Part shown: in pieces, positions 1-9,688 of the stretch
Position numbering within the stretch: the stretch's first letter is position 1
How the letters are laid out: each line of letters starts with the position of its first letter
DNA from: Daphnia carinata
Lineage: Eukaryota; Arthropoda; Branchiopoda; Diplostraca; Daphniidae
Direction of reading: 5' to 3'
Assembly: GCF_022539665.2 (NCBI RefSeq)
Contig: NC_081334.1
Location: forward strand, 7,596,424 to 7,660,423
Length of the DNA stretch: 64,000 nucleotides
The notes under the pieces: generated by a model
Databases searched by the model: none
Told to the model about the DNA's origin: nothing
What the model saw: the letters and a program-made list of their open reading frames with translations, nothing else
Made by a program: the position numbers and the translations under genes

Positions 1-207
1 CCACGAAAACAATGAATTTGAATAAGCCTTCTATCAAACCTACTCCAACTGTCATTCTAGAGGATTGGCAGCTTACTGGCAGGTATAAGAGAAAGCCAAT
101 CTCACAGGAGGAAATAGACTTCATCAATGTAAACCCCTCTTTTTATAGCACATATCAATCAAATACTAATATTTTATACCATTCAACAGAGAGGAGGCCC
201 ACAGTGA
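1..207 (+). CDS. KGD4: KGD4/MRPS36, 3' part (2-oxoglutarate dehydrogenase E3-recruiting subunit)
   Basis: This is the 3' end of a gene that enters from the left edge. Exon 1-128 is open from the first base and ends at an AAT|GTAAAC donor. A tiny last exon at 190-207 follows a TTCAACAG acceptor and encodes only RGGPQ and the TGA stop. The joined end, YKRKPISQEEIDFIN then RGGPQ, matches the conserved C-terminus of KGD4 (formerly called mitochondrial ribosomal protein S36), which I recall in human as YRRKLVSQEEMEFIQ then RGGPE. In that family the C-terminal segment binds the E3 lipoamide dehydrogenase and tethers it to the E2 core of the mitochondrial 2-oxoglutarate dehydrogenase complex. An ATG at 12 is in frame, but the frame stays open upstream, so the true start probably lies outside the window. 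The gene converges on ECI1, with 58 bases between the two stop codons. Confidence 0.82.
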
Positions 208-265
208 TTTATTTACAAAACATTAGTTACTACCAATGTATTTTAGAGTATTGAAAAAATATGTA

Positions 266-1735
266 CTAATTCTTCTTTGCCAGACTCTGCAAATAAATAC
301 CTAGCCCTTTTTGTACTGCATCAGTTGTGGCAAAATGGACAAAGGTGTTTAAGTCTGTTTCGCGATTTTCTAAAAGACCCTTCAGTGGTGCTTCTCTAAT
401 TCTCATCTTGGATAAATACCGCGCCATGGCTAATTAAAGAATTTGTTATTAAGCAATATTATCAACAAAAGATCGCTCCCTAGCATACCAGGAATTTGGA
501 GGAATTCTTTCAATTCTGATTCCGCTGCTGCAGTTGCAGATTCCATATCGGGAAGCACTCGATCTACCAAACCAATTTTGAATGCTTCCTCGGGACTAAA
601 TAAACTTCCCAACTGAAGTGCACGTTCTATTAAAAATTTAAATATAATAACTTTTAAAACGTATCTCTGTTTAAAATACAAAAGAATACAAACCTGATTG
701 CCGTACACCTTCACAAAAGGAGAAGAAATAGAGAAACAAAGGAATACATTTTTATTACAAACAACCATCTTAATTAATTTATACTCACCAATGGTATTAA
801 CAAAAGCATCTTTGAACCTGGTAAAAACGGAAAACGGTGATTACAAGGGAAATTTCCTCAAGATATTATAAATTTCCTCACCAAAATGGTGCTACTATTC
901 CCAACCTTGTTTCATTAAGTCCAATTTTTGATTTACCATTCACCATAACCCTTGAATCACATCCGACAGCTAGTAAGCATCCACCAGCAGGAGCATGACC
1001 TAATGGTGTAATGTTACTCAATAAATATTTGGCTAGAGTAAACAATGTGATGTACAGTAGTTGTACATAATTGTACAAACTTGCACAGATTGATAGTAAC
1101 CTACCCTGAAAAAATAATGAATATTTTAAAATGTTAATTTTTCACATCATTCCATAAACTAAAAATAAAAACTAAAAATAATTCTTACATTGATAAGGGC
1201 TACTGAAGCCATTTTGGAGCCATACAACTGAAGCCATAAAGTTTGAAGTGAAGACCAAAATTCTTTTAGTCTCCCTTCAGTAGGTTGGTAAATTTCTCGG
1301 ATGTCTAGACCTGCACTGAAAATTCCAGGACAGGCCTGTGGTTGTTCACATAAAATAGAAATGATTATAAGGAGTTGCACTGTATATATCTTCACGTAAA
1401 TAAATGTATAATACAGATGTAAGGATGAATCCTTTGCATTTGTTTTTCTCCAGTTCACTTAACGATTCGGACAGTGCCTGAATCATTTCAAGGCTCAATG
1501 AGTTAACAGGGTTTTTTTGCATAGATATAACAGTGTAACCTATCAGAAAGAAAAATTACACAAAATAAAATTTCATTTCTAGTTAAATACTAAAATTGTA
1601 TAACAAAAAACCTTGTTTTTCTTCCAGATGAACCAATGATGAAATTGATGCTGAAGTTGACTGCATTCGGGGAGTTATGGATCTTCGAAGAAGAGGTAAT
1701 GCATTACTGCGAGCGAAAGTGATAACCGACATCAT
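266..1735 (-). CDS. ECI1: Mitochondrial enoyl-CoA delta isomerase 1 (dodecenoyl-CoA isomerase)
   Basis: The enzyme moves 3-cis/trans double bonds to 2-trans in unsaturated fatty acyl-CoAs so that beta-oxidation can continue in the mitochondrial matrix. Exons on the minus strand are 1735-1612, 1539-1415, 1335-1189, a 1-base exon at 1105, 999-882, a 29-base exon 817-789, 626-489 and 429-266, giving 281 residues. The N-terminus is basic and lacks acidic residues (MMSVITFARS, then LLRRS), as in a matrix-targeting peptide. Crotonase-fold landmarks follow in order: NPVNSLSLEM, FSAGLDIREI, GHAPAGGCLLAVGCD (oxyanion-hole region), IGLNETRLGIVAPFW (whose Glu is, by family comparison, the likely catalytic base), and SPEEAFKIGLVDRVLP. 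Length fits the family. All phases agree only if the single G at 1105 is included. That point is an inference; the rest of the model is firm. Confidence 0.93.
1105..1105 (-). other. Putative 1-nucleotide exon of ECI1
   Basis: Splicing 1189 directly to 999 joins AAT to GTCATG and breaks the conserved NGHAPAGG motif by one base. Inside that intron the minus strand reads TTTTTTCAG, G, GTAGGT: a good acceptor, one base, then a good donor. Using that single G gives AAT-G-GT-CAT and restores Asn-Gly-His in frame. A one-base deletion at the donor (AATGGTAAG read as AATGTAAG) would explain the frame equally well. Confidence 0.5.
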
Positions 1736-3936
1736 TCTGAGGGGTTTCTTCCTTTTCTATAATCTATAAGAAGTCTGAAAAGAAATTGATGAAAGTGTTG
1801 TGTGCCAAAAACAGTCAACGGAGTCGAAAGTCGAATGCGTCTGTATTAGAACTCAGAATCGAAAGTTGAAATCGACAAACATTCATTCGTTAGGCGCTAG
1901 AGGCTGCCATACTCGATGGATGGTCTGTTCCATGCCACGTTTCCCGCCATAAAACCGACGTATTTAAATTCACCGAATGTTGCAGTAGATTAGTAAAATA
2001 CTGGTTTTTTAGCTCACTACTACTTTAAAATAACCAAGCTGTGCACAAATCACCAAGTGGCATGCGATGAACTTGCAAATGATTTTACTATACTGATATT
2101 AGGCGCAAGATTGTTACTGATATCGCAGAACTGATAAGCCAAGTTTACCCTACGCAATACGGGACTTAACAGCTCCACCATCTATTTATTTACAGTGCGT
2201 CTATTGATTAAACTCGTGGTGCAACACAAAAAAATGTTGTTTTATCTGGTGTACGACACTTTGGTCGGCGTTGATATCAGTTTTTTGGACGTTAGAGTTG
2301 GTTAGTTGGTTTAATGGGTTTACAGGAAAGAAAAGAAAAACAGTTCAACATATCTTCGAAAGGCATGCTCGTTGCCGTTTCTGAAAATAAAAGCACTTGA
2401 GAATGTCTATCACTGGATCCTGTTATGCTGTATGTCACGGTAACATAAATAATTTTAAGTACAGGTTTTCACATTGGTGCGAGCTGATTAGATATTTAGG
2501 TTAATAGGGTAAACTGAACCCATTTGAATGGTCTTGTTTGAAACATACAATGTAATTTATTATGGGCAATTATAGCGCAAGAGCTGTCACTAAGAATTGT
2601 CTCGCAACGCTTATTTCGTTCTACAAATAATAAAGCTTTTTACAAACACAAAGTTTAAGCGGAAATCGAAAGCGGTCGAACCCTACAGCCTTGAATATCT
2701 ATGGAAACATTTTTATGCCTTTGTAATAAGAGGTATTAAAAAGCTTGAACTGGGTTTGGGAAAGTGTTTCGTAGTGAATCTTCTTTTTTCTCTTCGTGTT
2801 CTAAAGCAGCTATATACCCATTTTATTATCGTAAACGCAATAGAAAACTTCCCTCATCCCTTTCATGTCTATTATATTTACAGAAAAGCCTGATAAAATA
2901 AACAAGTGGAGAGTTGAAATCGATCTGAACAAACATATTGTAAAGGCGCCAACGGAGTGCTGAATGAGCGCTAAAAACATCGTTTAGTAGAATACCTGAA
3001 ATGATTTGGCTATGATGCTATTTTTTTTATTTTCACAAAAATTGAGCCAAAGATTTCAAATAGCTGTGCCCATTACTATTTCGTTTTAACGTGTGACACT
3101 ATGACCAAACAAATTATCCAGTTTATATGTTGCGTATACTACCTGTATTTAGGTAGTCCCCTAATTAATTTAGTTCTAGAATTAACAGATTTACTTAGCT
3201 TTTCATGAATTGTAACAGAAAGTGGAATACTCCCAGTGTATCTTGTTTGTCAGCCCACTGTACATTGTTTGGTCTATTCATTAGCTTTAACTTCTTTGTT
3301 GCTACACATTTTTCTGACTTCATAGAAGAATTATCCAATTTCAATTGCTCATTTACATAATTCCTTCTTGACAATAAGCAAATTGTAAAAATAAAAAACG
3401 TTTTACCTGGTTGGCATTTGCAATTTGGACCTGTTATCTAGTTATATATGCGTACATAGGTAGCTAGATGAAAACAATGATATCCGTAATTTCTTTTGGT
3501 AAATGATAATAATGTTCTTTGATAAGAAAAGGACGCTGGAAGATGCATTTGCCATTTCAACAGAAATAGAGAGGGTTTTCTTTTTTCAAACAAGTCTACC
3601 TACAAACATAGCTTGCAATACCAGGCCAAGTTACTTTGAAAATGTAGTTCAGTGTATCTACTGTTCGGTAGATGGCAGTGGACGATACGTATGTAGTGCC
3701 AAGAAAGTTAGGGTAGGCCGTTTATTCATCTAATATAGTATTGTTTGGTAGTGGTCTATTGAGGGTTTTGTTACGGAAGTTTAACGCAATGCTACTCTAG
3801 TGAAACTTGTGCCTTTCAATTCAAATTGCTGCAGAGACTATTAGAATAAACAATGCAACCTTAAGCTTTCTTTACTGCCCGGAAACATAAAAGAGGTCTT
3901 GCTTTGCGGGTTTGGTTCTGGTCCGTTCATCGGGGA
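1736..3936. other. Intergenic region between divergent ECI1 and CRYZL1
   Basis: No supported gene. This 2.2 kb must hold the 5' regions of both divergent genes. The open frames present (for example near 2597-2893 and 3503-3733) are AT-rich, lack family resemblance and are not flanked by convincing splice sites. I see no clear TATA box at sensible distances. Confidence 0.5.
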
Positions 3937-3960
3937 ATGCCACCAGTGAGTCCACGGAAA

Positions 3961-5521
3961 ATGAGATCCGTTTTCCTTGAAGAGGGCAAAGTGGGTAATC
4001 CTCCTTCTGCATCTGCTGGTAAACTACATAAAGCGGATCATCTAAATATACACAGAGAATTCTACATAGACGGCGGGGTAATTAAATAAAAATTTATTTA
4101 TATGTACTCCTCACAAATATTTTTCTGCCCAGACTGAAGTCCCCGTGATCAGTCAAGACAGTGTTTTGGTCCAGGTGAAAGCATGTGGTCTCACTAGACC
4201 TGCTTACAATGCTTTTCGAGAAGTTTCACCCAGCACTGACAACATGAAAACTCGCCTCCCTGTTGGATGTGAAGTCTCAGGGATCATTCAGAGTTGTGGT
4301 ACAGAAGTTACCACATTGAGGCCAGGAGATACAGTAGTTGGAATCATTCCCATGGATTATGGCCAATCTGGATGCTCAGAATATGTAGTTTTGAATGAGT
4401 ATGATGTTGGTAAGATTCTGTTATGATGTTATAGAAGCATTTCTTCTTTAATCCAAACTTATTTGCAGTGAAAAAGCCAACAAGTGTTAGCTATGTGGAA
4501 GCGGCTGGGTGTATCGGAGATGCGGTCAAAGCTTACACCGCTCTTCACTATTTAGGACGCATGTGTTCAGGGGAAACTGGTATTGGATACTTGAATCCCA
4601 TGTTTACCAATCCTTTCCTCTTACTGTTTTTGTTTATTAGTGTTAGTCTTGAACGGTGCCTCTCCAGCTGGCAGCATTGCCATCCAACTTGCAATGATGG
4701 GTGGTGTTAAAGTATTAACTACTGCAGCCTCAACAGAAGAACTTCTATACCTTCAGAGTTTTCAACCTAGCATCGGTATTTATAGTGAATCCATTATCTA
4801 CCATAATTGATTGATGACCGTAACAATCATTGACTACAGGTCACATAATTGATATGACAACTCGGAGCAGTGCCTTAAGGGCTTCCTGCTTGGAGGAGAC
4901 GGCTGGTCACGGAGTTGATTTAATTCTTGATCTAGGTTGCAGTCAATATCCTGTGGTAAATAATCGTATATAAAACAACTATATCAAATAAAACATAATG
5001 TAATGATTGGAATAGGATGGGTACGTGGAGAATGATAGAATCCTACCCCAAAAATATGATGTCATTTCATGTTTGGCTGTTGGCGGTCGATGGATTACAT
5101 CACAACCAGATTTACATGTAAAATGTTACAACTGAAATTCATCTTCAGTTTAAATAACCAGTTTGGCATGTTTTTCATGCGTGACTTCAGCTTGATCCAA
5201 ATAATTCACGTCTCATGTGGCTCAAATGTGGTAGCGTTGGATACTTGAACGAACATTCCTGGGTTCTCTCTCCTGCTCAGGCTGGTCGCTACCAGCATAT
5301 TTTGTTGGATATTATGGAGAAACTTGCGGATAGATCTCTAAGGTTGTTACGGCCAACTTTTTAAACAAAGCAGAAATAACATTTTGAAATGTATTTCTTT
5401 TTTGCTTATTTTATTTACTAAAAGGCCCAACATCCACCATACCGTTATGCTGGACGGTGTACCCGATGCAATGAAAACTCTGGACACCGTACGGGTCGGG
5501 AAAGTTGTCATGGCTTCTTGA
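3961..5521 (+). CDS. CRYZL1: Quinone oxidoreductase-like protein 1 (CRYZL1 family)
   Basis: A member of the medium-chain dehydrogenase/reductase superfamily without catalytic zinc; the substrate of CRYZL1 proteins is not established. Exons are 3961-4077, 4133-4409, 4469-4579, 4641-4775, 4840-4955, 5016-5117, 5191-5342 and 5425-5521, all phase-consistent, giving 368 residues against about 349 in human. The GroES-like part carries VLVQVKACGLTRPAYNAF, LPVGCEVSGIIQSCG and RPGDTVVGIIPMD. The Rossmann part carries YVEAAGCIGDAVKAYTALHY and the nucleotide-binding loop LNGASPAGSIAIQLAMMGG, then GHGVDLILDLG. An in-frame ATG at 3937 would add eight residues. I chose 3961 because it has the better context (AAAATG) and because MRSVFLEE lines up with the human start MKGLYFQQ. 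The last exon ends KVVMAS-TGA. Confidence 0.92.
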
Positions 5522-7440
5522 GCAGTATGAATACACAATCTTTGTCTCGTTTGTCGATTTCTTAATTTTAATGAAATATCCATTTTATTTTCACTTTTAA
5601 AATGTTTCAAATAGAAGTCCTGTCACTTCTAAGATTTCGTTCAAACAATACTAATTTTTTTAGAACCGAAATGAAAAGAAAATGAGTGCAAAAATGTGGA
5701 GTTCATAAGACTCGAACACACGTACCTCTTGTGCCTCCATTCGACCAACTTTGTACAAATATAACAAATGTTCCACGAAAATGTTTGACAGATTTGTTAG
5801 CATTTTCGACACCGAAGAACCATTGGTGGATGCTTCAGTTCTAATTAAAGCTGTTTAGTCTGCGCCACTGATTATTGCATAACATCTATATAAGGTGTAA
5901 GCAGATCAACAATGGCGATGATTCATCACAAGAATTTACTTGCGTCGTTACCAATTCGGCTACTAACGTTTACAAATGAATTGCATGAAAACGCATACAA
6001 TCATAATTCTAGAAATGAATTACATGCGCCCATTTAACTTCAGGTATCCAAAACAGGATTTACCCGAGATTACAAATAGATTTGTAAGCTTTCCCAGCCA
6101 TGATTGCAGTACTTTGCTTTGACGCACACATAACCAACGTGGTTGCCAAACCCAGTTTTCCGCATGATTGGATTAAAAAGAGGCAATTGCAAAGAACCAT
6201 ACTATAATTCATGCAAATATGTTTAAGGATAAAAATGCAAAATGAAGAAACGGTAAAAAAAATTGTAAGAAAATACAAACAACAATGAACTACTATGAAA
6301 AATAGCACGAATGGCGCAATTCTTTTTCGCTAATTGCCCGTTTTTATTTGTCGTTCTGTCGTTTTGTCCGTATTCGCAGTCACAACAATTATTCGTTACG
6401 GTATTGTAACAACGTTAAAAAAAATACCGCTCTTTTTCCCAATGCAATTTAAAAAGTTTACTGGCTGCATGTCTGGAGAGAGCTCTTGCAAATCTATAGC
6501 TTTCCCAAATAAAACTAGCATATTCGTCAAATCCAAAAACATTTTTTGACGTTTGGAAAATTTTACTTTATGATATTCTCACTTCTATAAATTGTAATCA
6601 GTTTCTAAACTTACCTTTGAAATAAAATATGCATAATTCCGTGCCGGATGAGTTCATCAATCAGTATGACGAATAGTGTCCTATGTTTTGACTGCGGGCT
6701 GTGGCAATGGAGTACGATATACAACTGATCAGATCGTTGATGAAAGAAGTTTAACGGTGTACAAGCCTCACACGAAGAGAAATCGCTTTCGCGCAGTGTT
6801 CGTCTAAGCTAAAGAAGAAAAATATAAGATGGTAAGCATAACAACCAAATTTACAAAAATACGTAGAATGCAATCAGGCATAGAAAACCCCACCGCGTAG
6901 CTTACAGTACAAGAAAAGTCTCAATTAATTGTTGTCCCAACCGGGAAATGAAGGCGGAAGTTGCTAATGTCAAAACACGCAATGGTGCGTTAACGGGCTT
7001 TCCTGAATTCAAAGCCGAAAGAGTGACCATATCTTGGCGAATGTCATAAGCCCTGCGCGACAATAAAAATGAACCCCCTTTAATCTAAATTAAACTACAA
7101 TAGATGCAAGTTCTTTATAGTAAAAAGCATAATTGATAAACATAGAGAGAGTTGGCTGAGAGTTACAGTACGGAAGATTGGTTTTGGCCGGTACCTGTGG
7201 GCGTTGGCTGCATTTACTAGGTCGCTTTAGGACTTTCAGAAGCTCGAGAATTCTTCAAGCGGGTCTATCTCTTATCGTTTAAATTTGTTTGTGTCCATCA
7301 ATAGTTGTCAATGACTCGGCGTATTTACCGTCGCATTCGTACTATAGTATAAGCATAAAGCGGGCGAAAGTTTTAACAGCACAGATCAGAAGACAATATT
7401 GTTTTCTTAGTTTGTCAGGTACTTGTCAGGCTCTGATGAA
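5522..7440. other. Intergenic region between CRYZL1 and AQ1
   Basis: No supported gene. The open frames here (6060-6308 minus, 6334-6549 plus) have no recognisable domains. A degenerate tRNA-like stretch is described separately at 5698-5757. The right end runs into the AQ1 promoter. Confidence 0.5.
5698..5757 (-). other. Degenerate tRNA-like sequence (possible tRNA pseudogene or SINE remnant)
   Basis: On the minus strand AGTTGGTCGAATGG resembles the A-box and D-loop of a tRNA. About 20 bases later GTGTTCGAGTC resembles the B-box consensus GGTTCGANTCC. No good acceptor, anticodon or T stem can be drawn, so this is not a functional tRNA. Confidence 0.2.
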
Positions 7441-7478
7441 ATAAATAGCGCAGCATCCGTCCAGTTAAGCATCAGTTA
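7441..7478 (+). promoter_or_regulatory. Core promoter of AQ1: TATA box and initiator
   Basis: ATAAATA at 7441-7447 is followed 33 bases later by the initiator-like ATCAGTT (A at 7474), the classical arthropod TATA-to-Inr spacing. The AQ3 promoter (19389-19425) shares the ATAAATAGCG block, a TCCAGT block and the ATCAGT initiator in the same order. The predicted 5' leader is about 88 bases. Confidence 0.65.
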
Positions 7479-7561
7479 GCTTTCAGTTGTGATTCGAGCA
7501 GTAAGGCACTACAGGTCTAATTTTTGAGTTCAATATTCCGTCTAATTCAAATTTAAAGAAA

Positions 7562-8744
7562 ATGAAATACTTCGTCGTTCTTGTTGCTGTTATCGGTAAA
7601 AAAAAAAAAATCCATCAACCCATTTGAATATTTCCTATAAAGCCTCTTGGTTTACTAACCGATATTTGATTGCCCGAACAGTTGCTGTGTACGCCGTCGA
7701 GGAGCAGGATAGCTACACCCGGGTAAGTTTTAATAACCCTACATCTAGCGAGTAAGGTCATAATGTTTGGATATCCAGGAGAAACGTGGTTTCGCTAGCG
7801 GTGGATACGGTTCTTCGTCTGGTGGATCCAGCCATAGTGGCGGATCCAGTGGATACGGAAGCGGAGCAGGTGGAGCTGCAGCTATCGCCCAGCAGGCAGC
7901 CAATCAGGCTAAAGCTGCTCAGAACGCTCAGGCTGGCGCTGCTGCCCAAGCTGCTCAACAAGCTACTTCTCAGTTGGCCGCACAGGCTACTCAAGCTGCT
8001 CAACAAGCACAGGCTGTTGTAGCAGCCAAACAAGCCATGGCTGGTCAGGTCCGTACGAGATACCTAAAGCATAAACAGGGCTTTTAATTATGTTTTATCG
8101 TGTATAACTATTTGCTTGCCTAGATCTCGCAAGCTGCTCAGGCCGCCCAGGCTGCCGCTCAGGCTGAAGCTTCATTGGCCGCTCAAGTCTCTCAGGCCGC
8201 TCAAGCCGTAGAAGCCACACAAGTTCAAGCTATCCAACAAGCTCAAGCTCTCGCCGCGGTAGAACAATTGATTGATTCTTGAGGTGTCACTGGGTGGTAT
8301 ACTAACCAAAATGTTGTGTTTAGGCGGCTGCTGCAGCTCGTGCTCACGCTGCTACTGCCACTTCTGCCCTTCAAGCTGTTCAGGCTGTCGTGAACGCCCA
8401 ATCTCAGATGGCTTCTCAGGTACAATAGATTTCAAATGTTTACATGGTCAGATCTCTAAATTTAAAAACTAATAAAATGTGATTAATTTGGGCTATTTCA
8501 GGCTCAGTCCAATGCCCAGCACTTGGCAGCCAAACAACAAGCTTCGCTTGCTGACCTGGCCGCCGCTCAACAGGCAGCAAACAAGGCTTACGCTGCAGCT
8601 CAAGCCGCTCAAGCTTTCGGATCTGGAAGCTATGGTGGTGGTGACTACAGCAGTGGAAGCACAAGCAGCCATTACGGCGGAAGCTCCAGTGGAAGCTCGA
8701 GCGCACGTCCCCTTCCTATCTTGTGCGGCGGTGGAATCTGCTAG
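7562..8744 (+). CDS. AQ1: secreted Ala/Gln-rich silk-like protein
   Basis: I do not recognise a named family. Exons are 7562-7595, 7682-7722, 7779-8048, 8124-8258, 8324-8419 and 8502-8744, giving 272 residues. A signal peptide (MKYFVVLVAVIVAVYAVEE) is followed by a short acidic propeptide and R-E-K-R-G at residues 25-29, a furin-type site at the exon 2/3 border. A Gly/Ser/Tyr stretch (residues 29-52) leads into about 180 residues dominated by Ala and Gln in repeats of the type AAQAAQQA, with few charges and no Pro, as expected for a long helix or Ala-type coiled coil. The C-terminus is Gly/Ser/Tyr-rich and ends RPLPILCGGGIC with two Cys. From exon 3 on, the internal exons are phase 0, so the helix can grow by exon units. 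AQ3 is a close paralog. A structural role in silk, cuticle or egg coating is inference only. Confidence 0.85.
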
Positions 8745-8948
8745 AAGCTTGCAGAATGCTGTCATTTCTCCACATCTACCATTTTAACAGCATGGATGTT
8801 GATTTTGCTTTGGAAAAAAGAATGTAAGCGTTGATCGCTTCCTTCAATTTCCATGGAGAATTTTAATAATCCCATTTACTAGAAAAGAATTTTAAGCTGA
8901 ATATTTACGCAAAGGCTGAATTTAAACAAAAAATAATCTTTTATATAC

Positions 8949-8954
8949 AATAAA
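8949..8954 (+). terminator. Poly(A) signal of AQ1
   Basis: AATAAA lies about 205 bases after the AQ1 stop codon and before the next + gene, which fits its 3' end. Confidence 0.55.
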
Positions 8955-9586
8955 GAGTTTTTAAAAAAAGCATACCTGTTTTCACGTTATTCACCACTTT
9001 ACGTAATGGAGCATATCCATAGTTGTGAAAACTCGTTTGTTCAGAACCTCATATTCCGGAAATACCTTGCGGTTGGCTGGCCAAGTGTAAAATAACACGA
9101 TGTCGTAACCTTCATTTGACGAATATGACACCAATGTCGTTTTGATATCATATGCCGTGCTCTAGAATTATATTTCCTTTTCCGTATCCTTAAATGGTTA
9201 GTATGACAAAACATGCAAAGCAGCCAGTGCATAGCTTTTTTCCTTGGAACTTATAAGCGCTCATTTTTAAACAACTTGCTTGTTGTTTACGATTTCATTT
9301 TCCTAGTTGACCTTTTGAAATACTGAAAGTTACCTACAGCAAATATTTTTCTCGGATCAAAGTTCCCCACTCTCCCTCAGGCAGTTTTTCCTAAATTTGT
9401 CAACAGAAACAAAAGGTTAAGCCTCCAGCCTATGGTCCAATAATCAAAGGAAAACAAGAAGCGATTATAAAGATTGTATACCAGTGTGCGTACATGATTT
9501 TCACTATCTCGTAACCAAGATCGTTGTTCGAAATGTTTGTACTGTCCACGGGCTACTTTAACGTTTTATCAGTTGCGTTGGCTGTC
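8955..9586. other. Intergenic region between AQ1 and chitinase
   Basis: No gene is supported. Only short AT-rich frames are present. The right part holds the upstream region of the chitinase gene. Confidence 0.5.
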
Positions 9587-9592
9587 TATAAA
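9587..9592 (+). promoter_or_regulatory. TATA box of the chitinase gene
   Basis: TATAAA in the context GTCTATAAACC lies about 100 bases before the chitinase ATG, leaving a 5' leader of roughly 60-70 bases. No strong initiator consensus was seen. Confidence 0.5.
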
Positions 9593-9688
9593 CCCACTGA
9601 TTCCCCTTGAATTTCTTACACTTTAAGTTCACTAAACGTCTCCTATTCATTCTGTGCTCCATAGAACTGTAAATCCAAACCAAGAAGT

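Noticed and set aside
7758-8087. Long frames in other phases and on the minus strand of the AQ genes (also around 8243-8787, 15010-15397, 15858-16615 and 19684-20784)
   Set aside because: They are shadows of repetitive Ala/Gln codons; they lack signal peptides and cross the introns of the real genes.
7562-8744. AQ proteins as type I antifreeze-like proteins
   Set aside because: Ala-rich helices fit, but the regular Thr every 11 residues of type I antifreeze proteins is missing and Gln is the second main residue, so a structural fibre is the better guess.
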